64,000 nt of DNA, from positions 1 through 64,000 of the forward strand of contig CANHGS010000012.1 in NCBI GenBank assembly GCA_947460595.1, written 5' to 3'. This stretch comes from Bacteroidota bacterium (GTDB lineage Bacteria; Bacteroidota; Bacteroidia; Chitinophagales; Chitinophagaceae). This document shows positions 1 to 9,235 of the stretch, one piece after another (within the stretch, counting starts at the first letter, position 1; every line of letters begins with the position of its first letter). The position numbers and the translations under genes were made by a program. Below the pieces are notes generated by a model. That model saw only the letters and a list, made by a program, of their open reading frames with translations. It ran no database searches and was not told the origin of the DNA.

Positions 1-3000
1 CTCAAAATAGCACTAATACTAGTTACTCCCGTTGTCTGTGCTACTGCCCCACTAATAGCACCCGCTGGGGTAATCACCGGCGCTGACCATGTATAAGTAG
101 TTCCTGTGGGTACCGGTGTTGGCGTTACTGTAAACGTATTACCAGAACAAATAGTAGCCGTTTGTGCACTAACATTTGGTGTAGGATTAACGGGTACAGT
201 TAACGTAAAAGGCGAACCAGGGCAAACACCCGCGGTGGGTGTAATTATATATACTGCGGTATTTAATAGGTTATTAGTACTAACTAAATTTTGTGTAATA
301 ACAGATTGACCTACCTGTGCAGATCCTCCACTTAAACCAGAAGCAGGTGTAATATTTGGGTTATTCCAAGAATAAGTGGTACCTGCGGGAACACCTGTGG
401 GAGCATAAACAAATGCTGTTCCACTACAAACCGCTGCAATGCTGGTATTTACTAACGAAGCAACTGGGCTTACAGTAACTGTAACTGTAAAATTTGTACC
501 ATTACAACCTCCAACACTAGGTGTAATAGTATAGGTAGCAGTTGCCGGATTTAAGGAAGTATTGGATAAAGTACCAAATATGCTTGATTGAGCTGTTCCC
601 GATGGCGCACCAGTTAATACCCCAATTGGGAAACTGATTGGTGCCAACCATGTGTAAGTAGTCCCAACTGGAACATTTGATGGAGCTATACTAAATGATC
701 CGCCGCTACAAATAGTAGCTGTTTGATTTATCACAGCTGGAGCTGGATTTACAACAACAGAAACTGTTTGAGAGTTTGAGCACCCTGTTACAGGACTAGT
801 AATGGTATAAGCATAGCCAACGGTGACTGGAGACGTAGTAATATTTACTAAGGTCTCGCTTATATTTCCTGTACTATTTACAGTAGCATTACTGATACCA
901 GGAACGGAAACCCTACTCCAAGTAAAAGTTGCACCTGAAAATGCACTTGCTGCTGCGGTGTAAGGAAAAGTTACGCCACTGCAAGTAGCAGGAGGTGTTA
1001 ATGAACTACTAAGTACCGGATTTGGATTGACATTAACTGTAACTGTTTGATTACTAATACAACCACTCAAGTTTGTTAAAGTATATAGGTAGGTAACAGT
1101 TTGAGCTGAATTGGTATTATTAATCAAAATTTCACTTGGATTACCCGTACCTGCCGCAGCTGCATTGGTTATTCCAGAAACCGCAGCCCTAACCCAAGTA
1201 AAACTTGTAATAGAATTAGTACTTGTTGGAGCATAAGTAAACAATGTATTACTGCAAATAGCAGGTGCTGTAGAAGAACTACTTAAAGTAATAGAGCTAT
1301 TAAATGTTGTAACTACTACATTAAAAGCAGCACCTGCACAACCCCCAACCGTTGGTGTAACCGAATAAGTAACAGTTGAGGAAGATCCAGAAGAAATACC
1401 CAATGTTCCGAAAATACTACTAGCAGGTGTTGGTTGTGAATTTACATTCGTTACTGAACCCGCTGGTGAAACCACAGGTGTTCCCCAAGTATAAGTTGTA
1501 CCTGAAACCGAAGATGGACTAATAGAGAAACTATTTCCAGAACAAATACTTACCGCCTGTGCTGCAATATTCAAAATAGGATTAACAGGAACTGATACTG
1601 TAAAATTGCTACCAGCACAACCATTTGCTGTTGGAGTAACCGTATATACAGCGGTATTAAGCACATTATTGGTACTGCTTAAGGTTTGTGATATGGACGC
1701 TTGGCCGGACTGTGCAGAACCGCCCGTTAAGCCTCCTAATGGTGTAATGGCAGGCGCTGTTGTCCATGAATAAGTAGTACCTGCGGGTACGCCAGTTGGC
1801 GCTACAGTAAAAGTAGTTCCACTACAAACTACTGCAGCTGTTTGGTTGCTTACAATTGGTGCTGGATTTACTGTAACAACTAAAATAAAACTGCTACCTG
1901 AACAGGACCCTAATTTTGGTATAATGGAATAGGTGGCAGTTGCAGGAGAAGTTGTTGTATTTGACAATGTCTGAGTAATACTACTTTGATTGCTGCCACT
2001 TGTTCCACTGATCAAACCACTTGGTGAGCTTGTTGGTGTAGACCAAGTATAGGTAGTTCCAACAGGAGCACCAGCTGGATTTAGCGTAAAAGGAATACCG
2101 CTACAGGTTGTTTGAACTTGGCCCGTAATACTAGGAATAGGATTCACTATTACCACTACCGTTTGAGTATTGGTACAAAGTGTTACAGAATTGGTTAAGG
2201 TATAAACATAAGCAACTGGAATAGCTGCGGCAGTGGTATTAACAAGTGTTTCACTAATTGATCCGGATCCAGAGCCTGCAGCATTACTAATACCTGCAAC
2301 TACTGCTCTAGTCCAAGTAAAAGTAGTACTCAGTGGAATGGAAGATGATGGAGTGTATGGAAATACCGAACCTGTGCAAGTTGCAGCAGGAGTTAGTGTA
2401 CTAGTTAAAATGGGTGTTGGATTAACAGTAACATTAAAACTTTGTGCATTGGCACAACCCGCATTGTTTAATGCAAATGCATAAGTTACAATTGCTGCAG
2501 ATACATTGCTTGCATTAGTAAGTGTTTCATTAATACTAGTTGAACCACTTCCTGCATTTGGCGTAATATTGGTCACTGATGCCCTGGTCCAAGTAATACT
2601 AGCAGATGGAATAGAAGAAACAGCGGTATAAGTATAGGGGGTTCCGCTGCAAACACTGCTGTTGGAGGTGCTACTAGTCAATACAGGTTTAGCATTGACA
2701 CCAACGGTTACATTTTGATTGGTGATACATCCAGTAGAAGTATTTGTCAGTACATAATTATATACAACGGGCAAATTTCCTGAAGTTGTATTGGTTAATA
2801 CTTCATTAATATTGCCAGTTCCTGAAGCAGCAGTATTACTTATCCCAGATACAATAGTTCTAGACCAAGCATAGCTTACTAAAGGGTCTTGATCAGAGGT
2901 TGCCGTATACGCAAAACTAGATCCACTACAAATACCAGTTGGTGTAGCAGAACTAGTCAATACAGGTTTGGGATTTACTACTGCTGTAACAATTCGGGTA

Positions 3001-3560
3001 TTATTAACACATCCAGCTGGACTAGTTAGGACCAAATTATAGTTAGCAGTAAGGGGGGAACTAGTAGTATTGGTTAAGGTCTCATTGATATTTCCAGTTC
3101 CATTACCAATAAGAGGAGTGATTCCAATAACTGTAGCCCTAGACCAAGCAATTGTTGTACCGGCTGGTAAAGTAGTAGGAGTATAAGAAAAGGGAGAACC
3201 CGAACAAACTGAACCGGTTGTAGTTCCCGTTAAAACTGGGGTAGGATTAATTGTAACAATATATTGAGTAGTAGTAAAATCAGCATCATTAGTAATATCA
3301 TAAGTAACAAAAGCAACGTTGGTTGTTGTATTGGTAAGCACTTGGCTGATGGAACTAGATAAAATAGCGTTGTTACTAAACCCAGTTATTGAACCAACAG
3401 GATTCACATTTGAAACAATCCAAGTAAATTTTGTATCAACAGGTTTTCCCGCAGTTGTATTGGTATAATTAAATGTTTGACCACTACAAATAGTTGTTTG
3501 AGCTACCGCGATATTACTTGTTAAAATAAATAGACAAAACAGCAAAAAGCATTGCTTCAT
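1..3560 (-). CDS. Giant secreted PKD-like repeat protein, N-terminal part (runs off left edge)
   Basis: An open minus-strand frame runs without a stop from the ATG at 3560 to position 3, so 1186 residues are visible and the C-terminus lies outside the window. It opens with a signal peptide (MKQCFLLFCLFILTS...VAQ) followed by 12 complete and one partial tandem repeats of about 90 residues. Each starts near C-S-G-x-x-F, carries a T-x-T/S-W strand about 20 residues later, an S-I-x-x-T-L or I-S-E-T-L motif, a G-C or C-x-G pair, and ends in V-N-P-x-P. Two repeat flavours occur: one with TTYTW...P.G.ISG, the other with TFTW.R..V.GIS...TGNISETL. These resemble the PKD-like domains of Bacteroidota surface proteins. 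A type IX secretion signal is expected at the unseen C-terminus. An in-frame upstream ATG at 3605 is an alternative start. Role inferred: adhesin or matrix protein. Confidence 0.85.
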   Translation of the reverse strand, partial: MKQCFLLFCLFILTSNIAVAQTTICSGQTFNYTNTTAGKPVDTKFTWIVSNVNPVGSITGFSNNAILSSSISQVLTNTTTNVAFVTYDITNDADFTTTQYIVTINPTPVLTGTTTGSVCSGSPFSYTPTTLPAGTTIAWSRATVIGITPLIGNGTGNINETLTNTTSSPLTANYNLVLTSPAGCVNNTRIVTAVVNPKPVLTSSATPTGICSGSSFAYTATSDQDPLVSYAWSRTIVSGISNTAASGTGNINEVLTNTTSGNLPVVYNYVLTNTSTGCITNQNVTVGVNAKPVLTSSTSNSSVCSGTPYTYTAVSSIPSASITWTRASVTNITPNAGSGSTSINETLTNASNVSAAIVTYAFALNNAGCANAQSFNVTVNPTPILTSTLTPAATCTGSVFPYTPSSSIPLSTTFTWTRAVVAGISNAAGSGSGSISETLVNTTAAAIPVAYVYTLTNSVTLCTNTQTVVVIVNPIPSITGQVQTTCSGIPFTLNPAGAPVGTTYTWSTPTSSPSGLISGTSGSNQSSITQTLSNTTTSPATATYSIIPKLGSCSGSSFILVVTVNPAPIVSNQTAAVVCSGTTFTVAPTGVPAGTTYSWTTAPAITPLGGLTGGSAQSGQASISQTLSSTNNVLNTAVYTVTPTANGCAGSNFTVSVPVNPILNIAAQAVSICSGNSFSISPSSVSGTTYTWGTPVVSPAGSVTNVNSQPTPASSIFGTLGISSGSSSTVTYSVTPTVGGCAGAAFNVVVTTFNSSITLSSSSTAPAICSNTLFTYAPTSTNSITSFTWVRAAVSGITNAAAAGTGNPSEILINNTNSAQTVTYLYTLTNLSGCISNQTVTVNVNPNPVLSSSLTPPATCSGVTFPYTAAASAFSGATFTWSRVSVPGISNATVNSTGNISETLVNITTSPVTVGYAYTITSPVTGCSNSQTVSVVVNPAPAVINQTATICSGGSFSIAPSNVPVGTTYTWLAPISFPIGVLTGAPSGTAQSSIFGTLSNTSLNPATATYTITPSVGGCNGTNFTVTVTVSPVASLVNTSIAAVCSGTAFVYAPTGVPAGTTYSWNNPNITPASGLSGGSAQVGQSVITQNLVSTNNLLNTAVYIITPTAGVCPGSPFTLTVPVNPTPNVSAQTATICSGNTFTVTPTPVPTGTTYTWSAPVITPAGAISGAVAQTTGVTSISAIL

Positions 3561-3883
3561 TTTAAACTTGCTATGGCTATTGACCGAATCTAATATTGTA
3601 CGCATTACAAATCTTATTGCTTTTAATCTAATGATTTTCAGTTACTTGTTATGCTTCCTATAACAGTTAGAGTATTAACTATTTTAGGAAGATATTGAAA
3701 TTTACAAATATGTTGCGAGCATAGAGCAGGCATAATAAGGTAAGGTATTTTCACCTTATATTACTATTAAATCATACTTGAATCAACATTTCTAGGGATA
3801 AAATGCATACTAAAATAAGTATATCCAATCACTAAACTAAAAATATTTCATTAATTAGGGGCTAATTAGTTGATAATCAGCCT
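3561..3883. other. Intergenic region between DnaJ end and PKD-protein start
   Basis: About 320 bases without a convincing gene. It must hold the promoter of the leftward repeat protein; the first 45 bases could be coding if that protein starts at 3605. I see a weak 6-bp hairpin at 3741-3758 and an AT-rich hairpin at 3852-3868, which is described separately. Nothing else is recognisable. Confidence 0.5.
3852..3868 (-). terminator. AT-rich hairpin after dnaJ-like gene, possible terminator
   Basis: TAATTAG / CTAATTA form a perfect 7-bp stem around a 3-base loop, 16 bases beyond the stop of the leftward DnaJ-like gene. On the minus strand it is followed, after a few bases, by a short T run. The stem is AT-rich and weak, so this is only a candidate. 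Confidence 0.3.
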
Positions 3884-4756
3884 TTAATCCATTTGCATCA
3901 ATTGCTCAAATAGCTGTACCTGCTCTGGACTAAGGTTTTGGGGTATGGAAACCTGAAAATTCACATAGAGATCTCCAATTTCCTTTTCTTTTTTATAGGC
4001 TGGGATTCCTTTGCCCTTTAAACGAATTCTTTCTCCATTTTGGGTACCAGCCCTGATTTTCATTTTTACTTTTCCATTTAAGGTATCAATGGTTGCATCG
4101 CCTCCCAAAACGGCTTTGTATAATCCAATAGTGGCTTGGCAATACAGGTCATTGCCCTTTCGTTCAAATCCTGGAATACCCTTAATTTCAAAATTGATAA
4201 TCAAATCTCCATCGGCACCGCCATTAACACCTTTGGCGCCATGACCTTTTAATTTTAAAATTTGGTCATTGGCAATACCTGCTGGAATGGTTACCCTAAT
4301 TTGTTTGCCATTGACTGTAATGGTTTCTTGGTGGGATTCCAGAATGTCCTTTAGACCCAATTGCATAGTAGCGTGCAAGTCTTGTCCGCTTCTGGGTGCA
4401 TTTCCTCTACCTTGGCTAGCCCCAAACATGGAATCAAAAAAACTAGAAAAATCGGAGTCATTTTCATTGGTAAACGCATGACTCCCCCTGCTTGTTTGTT
4501 GACTTTTTCTTTGTTGCTCAAACGCCTCTCCCTGTTCCCAATCCTTACCAAAACGATCATATTTTTTCCGTTTCACCGGATCACTCAATACTTCATTGGC
4601 TTCATTAATAGCCTGGAACTTTGTTTGGGCTTGTTTGTCGGTTGGATTTAAATCAGGATGCATTTTCCTAGCCAACTTTCTATAGGCTTTTTTAATATCC
4701 GCTTCAGAAGCGCTTTTATCTAATTCAAGCACTGTATAATAGTCAATAAAGGCCAT
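3884..4756 (-). CDS. DnaJ-like co-chaperone, CbpA type
   Basis: Hsp40 co-chaperone of about 290 residues acting with DnaK in the cytoplasm. The N-terminal J domain carries the HPD tripeptide in KMHPDLNP and the QAINEAYEVL-like helix (QAINEANEVL). A linker with G/S/F-rich sequence follows, then the DnaJ C-terminal beta domains (HATMQLGLKDIL..., LKGKGIPAY...). There is no CxxCxGxG zinc-finger, so it is CbpA-like and not true DnaJ. I place the start at 4756 (MAFIDYY), which matches the usual beginning of the family; in-frame ATGs at 4771 and 4774 would add five or six residues. No CbpM modulator gene is adjacent. It appears to be transcribed alone, leftward. Confidence 0.88.
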   Translation of the reverse strand: MAFIDYYTVLELDKSASEADIKKAYRKLARKMHPDLNPTDKQAQTKFQAINEANEVLSDPVKRKKYDRFGKDWEQGEAFEQQRKSQQTSRGSHAFTNENDSDFSSFFDSMFGASQGRGNAPRSGQDLHATMQLGLKDILESHQETITVNGKQIRVTIPAGIANDQILKLKGHGAKGVNGGADGDLIINFEIKGIPGFERKGNDLYCQATIGLYKAVLGGDATIDTLNGKVKMKIRAGTQNGERIRLKGKGIPAYKKEKEIGDLYVNFQVSIPQNLSPEQVQLFEQLMQMD

Positions 4757-4849
4757 GTTGCTAAATTCCATCATTCCGGAACTGGAACTATGATAAGATT
4801 AAACAGGAATATTATAAGATTTACAGGTTAAGATTCCCGTATTATTGGC

Positions 4850-5266
4850 TTATCCTGTAACGGTCAAAGTGGTTCCCGTAACGGAAACGCTATACTGTTT
4901 TAGCGCCTTTGGTGCAGGACCCGCAGTAACCGCACCAGAAGTATTGAATACAGAACCATGTGCATTACAAACAAATCTTTTTCCTTGAGCATCATAATTA
5001 ATGGCTACCCCTTCATGGGTACAAGCTTGTTGCACCGCAGTAAAAGAGCCGGCGGTATTGCCAGTGGCAAGTCTAGCTACCATTACACCTGATTGGGCTA
5101 AAGAACTCCCAACCGTTGTTAAACTAGCATTCAAGTCAATACTGAAATTCACCCCAGTTGGAGCAGTAGTACTAGCATCCGCTGATTTGCTGCAGGCTCC
5201 CATGCATACGGCACAAGCTGCTAAAACTGGACCTGAAAGGGTTCCTAAAAAATCTCTTCTTTGCAT
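4850..5266 (-). CDS. Small exported Rieske [2Fe-2S] protein
   Basis: A 138-residue protein with the two Rieske cluster motifs: C82-T-H84 and C100-N-A-H103-G-S. The N-terminus has a twin-arginine-like start (QRRDFLG) and a cysteine-rich hydrophobic stretch with lipobox-like LAAC and MGAC, so it is probably exported and may be a lipoprotein. The second motif is CxxH as in standard Rieske domains. Its redox partner is not encoded next to it; the neighbours are a chaperone and a permease on the same strand. Likely a periplasmic electron carrier, exact role unknown. The distinctive Pro loop of high-potential respiratory Rieske proteins is not obvious. Confidence 0.8.
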   Translation of the reverse strand: MQRRDFLGTLSGPVLAACAVCMGACSKSADASTTAPTGVNFSIDLNASLTTVGSSLAQSGVMVARLATGNTAGSFTAVQQACTHEGVAINYDAQGKRFVCNAHGSVFNTSGAVTAGPAPKALKQYSVSVTGTTLTVTG

Positions 5267-5464
5267 CTTATTTCTAAGTTTTGATCATCAATAAGCCAGT
5301 TACGCTATTGGAAGATACCACACCTTCCCTTATTTGCTGCCTGATCTTTTTATTTTAACAAACCCTTACTAAAAACCTTGCTAACGCTTATCCGTTGTTG
5401 CATGACCCAATATTGTAAAAACAAATTAGTTCAAATAAAACAGATTAAATACAAAATTCAACCA

Positions 5465-6355
5465 TCAAATACTTTTTTTGAAATTGGTGAGGTATACCCC
5501 AGCAACAATCATTACTGCAGCCAATATTTTTGAAAAATTGATTTGTTCTTCAAAAATCAGTACCGAAGCAATGGTTGCAAAAAAAGGTTGGGTGTAAATA
5601 AAAGACCCTGTTGCGCTTGCTCCAAGTTTCTTAATTCCAAAATTCATTAATTGGTAGGCCAAGAAAGTAGCGCCAATGACTACATACATTAAACATACCC
5701 AATTTGTTACACTAAATAAATGCCATTGGATACCTTCCACTGCCTCCCAACCCAAGGGTACACTAATACATGCCCCAAATAGAAATACCCATTGCAAAAT
5801 GGCGATAGCTGAAAATTTAGCCATCAGGGGTTTTACCAAAATAATATAGCTGGAATAACTAATGGCTCCAAGAATCACAAAGAGATCTCCCATGTTTTGT
5901 TCTTCACTTGAATGGGCCGATAAGTCTCTTGAAAATACCAACACTGCTCCACCTGTTATGCCCAAACAAAGTCCCATGATTTTAAATACTTGCCATTTTT
6001 CTTTTAAGAACCAGGCAGCTAAAAGGCTAATAGTAATTGGCGTTGTTAAGACCAATAAAGAAGCATGGATAGGGCTAGTCAAAGACATTCCTTTAATTGA
6101 AAATGTCTGATTTAAAGTAATGCCAGCTATACCACAGAGTAGTAGACGCCAGTAATCATTTTTTTTAAATCCGGTTTTGGTGGGATGAATTAAATACATG
6201 ATCCAAAAAAGTATACCTACAGATCCAACACGAATAGCCGTTAATGCAATGGCAGGTATCAGAACAGGGCTTATCTGTTTTACCGCTATCACACTTGTTC
6301 CAAAGAAAAAATTACCCAACAATACTGCTATCCTAGCTTTAGTTTGTTCCCCCAT
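5465..6355 (-). CDS. EamA/DMT-family permease
   Basis: Inner-membrane transporter of the drug/metabolite transporter superfamily with about ten hydrophobic segments and two EamA halves (first half from about residue 10, second from about residue 150). The substrate cannot be told from sequence. The longer reading frame starts at 6385, but that ATG lies inside the perfect hairpin terminator of the upstream gene (6368-6402), so I take the start at 6355 (MGEQTKARIAVLLGNFFFG), which leads straight into the first membrane segment. It lies downstream of the uronate operon on the same strand but is separated from it by that terminator, so it is probably not co-transcribed. Confidence 0.85.
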   Translation of the reverse strand: MGEQTKARIAVLLGNFFFGTSVIAVKQISPVLIPAIALTAIRVGSVGILFWIMYLIHPTKTGFKKNDYWRLLLCGIAGITLNQTFSIKGMSLTSPIHASLLVLTTPITISLLAAWFLKEKWQVFKIMGLCLGITGGAVLVFSRDLSAHSSEEQNMGDLFVILGAISYSSYIILVKPLMAKFSAIAILQWVFLFGACISVPLGWEAVEGIQWHLFSVTNWVCLMYVVIGATFLAYQLMNFGIKKLGASATGSFIYTQPFFATIASVLIFEEQINFSKILAAVMIVAGVYLTNFKKSI

Positions 6356-6367
6356 ACCCTTAAATTG

Positions 6368-6402
6368 AAAGGAGGGGAATTCCAATGAAATTCCCCTCCT
6401 TT
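6368..6402 (-). terminator. Strong hairpin terminator of the minus-strand uronate operon
   Basis: A perfect 14-bp inverted repeat (6368-6381 with 6389-6402) around a 7-base loop, 17 bases after the stop of the leftward Gfo/Idh/MocA gene. The G/C-rich centre (GGAGGGG) is flanked by AAA/TTT, which makes it usable on either strand. It overlaps the first ATG of the permease frame and thereby helps to fix that gene's start. Confidence 0.75.
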
Positions 6403-6418
6403 GAAAATTAATTATTGT

Positions 6419-7774
6419 TTAGTATTTAAATGGCTTTCCATTGGCCATTACTTCCTGCGTCTTTTCATCAAATGTAACTTTTGCGCCTGTTCTACAAGCA
6501 GCGTTAGCCATAATAGTAGCAACACTATGATTATAACCAGCTTCCACCGGTGCATTGGGTTGCTTTCTACTTCTAATGCATTCCATCCAGTTTTTAATGT
6601 GAGCAGTTGTTAAAACATCGCCACCTGTATTGGCTCCAGTTTCTACTTTAATCATTTCTGACAAACTCAGCTCAGGTAGAAGATTGGGCTGCATTTTCAT
6701 AGCAGCGGCCATTCCAGCTCTCAAGCCACCTTTGGGAGAAACTTTATTGGTTATTAAATTTAACTCACCCCCATTGGAATAATAAAGTTCACTTGGATTC
6801 TCATCGCCATTATGCATTCTAGACATGAACACTACTTGAAATCCTGTAGCAGGATCATTAACAGGACCATAATCAAAAACGGCTGTTATGGTATCCCAGT
6901 TCTTTCTGCCATCTTTCCATTGATAGATTCCACCATTGGACACCACTGACCTAGGATGCGCCAATCCACTAAACCAATTCACCGTATCAATTTGATGACT
7001 CATCCATTGTCCAGGCAATCCAGAAGAATAAGGCCAGAACAACCTGAATTCTAGGTATTTTCTTGGATCAAAATTTTCATAAGGTCTATTCATCAAATAC
7101 CTTTTCCAATCCAAGTCAGATTCTTTACACTGAGCTACTAAATCTGCTCTCCTCCATCTTCCAGGTTGATTCACATTCCAGGTAAGTTCTACCATAGTAA
7201 TTGGCCCAAACTTTCCAGATTGAATATAGTCAGCAGCCGCTGTATAATTAGGACCGCTCCTTCTCTGCGATCCAATTTGTACAATACTCTTGGAGGCTTT
7301 CACGGCTTTAAGTGCTGCGCGATTGTCTTCCATAGTTTCAGCAAATGGTTTTTCACAATACACATCGCAACCTGCTTTTACAGCTTCAATAGTATGCAAT
7401 GCATGCTGAAAGTCTGCAGTACTAATAAATACGGCATCTACTGACTTGCTGGCGTACATTTCTTCATTGTTCCTGTATGCGGTTACATCATGCCCCATTT
7501 TGTCTTTTAGAAAAGCGGCACCGTCCTCCCTGCGTTTTTTCCAAATATCCGAAACACCTACAATGTCAAAATTCATTTCTTTGTAGAACTTCATGAAGGG
7601 AGGTATATGAGAACTCCTATGTCTGTCAGAAAAACCAACTACGCCTACTCTAACGCGATCATTGGCACCAAGGATATTGGCATAGCTCTTGGCACTTAGT
7701 CCCATGGTTCCAATATAGGTTCCAGCAGCAGCTTTTGCCGTTTGTTTGAGAAAATTCCTCCTTGAATTTGACAT
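6419..7774 (-). CDS. Tat-exported Gfo/Idh/MocA-family oxidoreductase
   Basis: NAD(P)-dependent sugar oxidoreductase family, 451 residues. A twin-arginine signal (SRRNFLKQTAKAAAG) begins the protein, followed by a Rossmann fold from about residue 40 (VRVGVVGFSDRHR) and the family's C-E-K-P-F motif that carries the catalytic lysine. The C-terminal half is the alpha/beta substrate domain. Export through Tat implies that the cofactor is loaded in the cytoplasm and that the enzyme works in the periplasm, as in GH109-like members with tightly bound NAD. It is the last gene of the leftward uronate operon, 39 bases after uxaC. The substrate is unknown; context suggests a uronic-acid-containing sugar. 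Confidence 0.82.
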   Translation of the reverse strand: MSNSRRNFLKQTAKAAAGTYIGTMGLSAKSYANILGANDRVRVGVVGFSDRHRSSHIPPFMKFYKEMNFDIVGVSDIWKKRREDGAAFLKDKMGHDVTAYRNNEEMYASKSVDAVFISTADFQHALHTIEAVKAGCDVYCEKPFAETMEDNRAALKAVKASKSIVQIGSQRRSGPNYTAAADYIQSGKFGPITMVELTWNVNQPGRWRRADLVAQCKESDLDWKRYLMNRPYENFDPRKYLEFRLFWPYSSGLPGQWMSHQIDTVNWFSGLAHPRSVVSNGGIYQWKDGRKNWDTITAVFDYGPVNDPATGFQVVFMSRMHNGDENPSELYYSNGGELNLITNKVSPKGGLRAGMAAAMKMQPNLLPELSLSEMIKVETGANTGGDVLTTAHIKNWMECIRSRKQPNAPVEAGYNHSVATIMANAACRTGAKVTFDEKTQEVMANGKPFKY

Positions 7775-7813
7775 ATTAATGGTTTGTGTTGTTAAAACAA
7801 TTGGTACAATTTT

Positions 7814-9217
7814 CTACAAGTTAAAATATTCTTTGGCATTATAGTAACAGATATTTTTCAAAATATCCCCCATCCATTGCTCGTCGTTGGGTAATAGGCC
7901 CTTTTCCATTTCTTCTCCAAAAAGATTGCACAAAGTTCTTCTGAAATATTCATGCCTTGGAAAAGAAAGAAAACTTCTACTATCCGTAATCATACCAATA
8001 AAAGTACTAATCAAGCCCATATTAGAAAGGGCATTCATTTGCTTTTCCATACCATCTTTCTGATCCAAAAACCACCAACCTGATCCAAACTGGATTTTGC
8101 CTTTTTCGGATCCGTCATTAAAATTGCCTAGCATGGTAGCAAATACTTCGTTATCCGATGGATTGATATTATACAAAATGGTTTTACAGAGTTGGTTGCT
8201 TTTGTCTAACCAATCTAAAAATCTAGACAAGTTGGCTGCCTGTGGAAAATCACCAATTGAATCAAAGCCGCTATTGGCCCCAAGTATTTTATTGAGCCTG
8301 CTATTATTGTCTCTGATGGGACCAAGATGAAATTGTTGCACCCAGCCTTTTTGATGATACATTTTACACAATTCCAATAAAACAAAACCCATAAAATGCT
8401 CCGGAGCAGAATAGGGAATGGATCTTTGTTTAAGGAACCCCTCAAATTCCATTTCCATGGTTAGAGAAAGTTGCGTGTAACCAGGCATTTGTTCAAACCC
8501 ATGATCAGAAACCCTACAACCGTGTTCATGAAAATAATCCACCCTATTTTGCAAGGCTTCTAATAATGTTGGCAGGTCTTTTACAACAATCCCAGAAGCC
8601 GCTTCTAACAATCCCAAATAATGAAAGAAGTCAGTTTGTTTTTGTATAAATAAAATCTTGTCGGGTCTAAATGATGGGGCAACTTTAATAGAGAATTGTT
8701 CATCGGCCAACTGTTTGTGATAGGCTAATTTATCCCAGGGTTCATCTGTGGTACCAACATATTCCACCTTGAAATTTTTTAACAGTGACCTAGTAGTAAA
8801 TTCTGGGGTTTGCAATAACTCATTGCAATGCTGGTATATTTTTGGACCAGAAGTTTCATTGAGATACTCCTTAATTCCAAAAACATTTTTCAATTCCATA
8901 TGGGTCCAATGAAACAGAGGATTCCTTACTGTTTGAGGAACTACCCTAGCCCAATGATGAAACTTCAATTCATCAGAAGCTGAACCCGTGATAAATGCTT
9001 CATTCACACCAAGGGTTCTCAGAGCGCGCCATTTGTAATGATCCCCTTTTAACCAAATTTCTGTAAGATTGGCAAACTGCTTGTTATTAGCAATTTCATC
9101 CGGTGGAAGATGGCAATGATAGTCAATGATGGGTAAATCTTTCACATAATCGTGATACAAGTTTTTGGCATGCTTTCCTTGCAACAGAAAATCATCCGTC
9201 AGAAAATAACTGCTCAT
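7814..9217 (-). CDS. uxaC: Glucuronate isomerase
   Basis: Uronate isomerase of the amidohydrolase superfamily, 467 residues, the usual length. It interconverts D-glucuronate and D-fructuronate (or galacturonate and tagaturonate), the first cytoplasmic step of hexuronate catabolism. Motifs seen are the metal-binding DYHCHLPP near residue 33, the DPWDKLA-like segment (TDEPWDKLAYHK) and the C-terminal GMITDSRSFLSFPRHEYFRR. It is in an operon with the SDR upstream (18-base gap) and the Gfo/Idh gene downstream. Together with the SDR and UxuA in this locus it completes the glucuronate to 2-keto-3-deoxygluconate route. Confidence 0.95.
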   Translation of the reverse strand: MSSYFLTDDFLLQGKHAKNLYHDYVKDLPIIDYHCHLPPDEIANNKQFANLTEIWLKGDHYKWRALRTLGVNEAFITGSASDELKFHHWARVVPQTVRNPLFHWTHMELKNVFGIKEYLNETSGPKIYQHCNELLQTPEFTTRSLLKNFKVEYVGTTDEPWDKLAYHKQLADEQFSIKVAPSFRPDKILFIQKQTDFFHYLGLLEAASGIVVKDLPTLLEALQNRVDYFHEHGCRVSDHGFEQMPGYTQLSLTMEMEFEGFLKQRSIPYSAPEHFMGFVLLELCKMYHQKGWVQQFHLGPIRDNNSRLNKILGANSGFDSIGDFPQAANLSRFLDWLDKSNQLCKTILYNINPSDNEVFATMLGNFNDGSEKGKIQFGSGWWFLDQKDGMEKQMNALSNMGLISTFIGMITDSRSFLSFPRHEYFRRTLCNLFGEEMEKGLLPNDEQWMGDILKNICYYNAKEYFNL

Positions 9218-9235
9218 CTTTTGTCTTTTAATAAA

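Noticed and set aside
106..2484. Plus-strand open frames at 106-309 and 2233-2484 (67 and 83 residues)
   Set aside because: They are antisense to the long, unbroken PKD-like repeat frame and have no signal or family; they arise from its Thr/Val/Pro-rich codons.
6356..6385. Ten-residue N-terminal extension of the EamA permease from the ATG at 6385
   Set aside because: That ATG lies inside the loop and stem of the perfect terminator hairpin 6368-6402.
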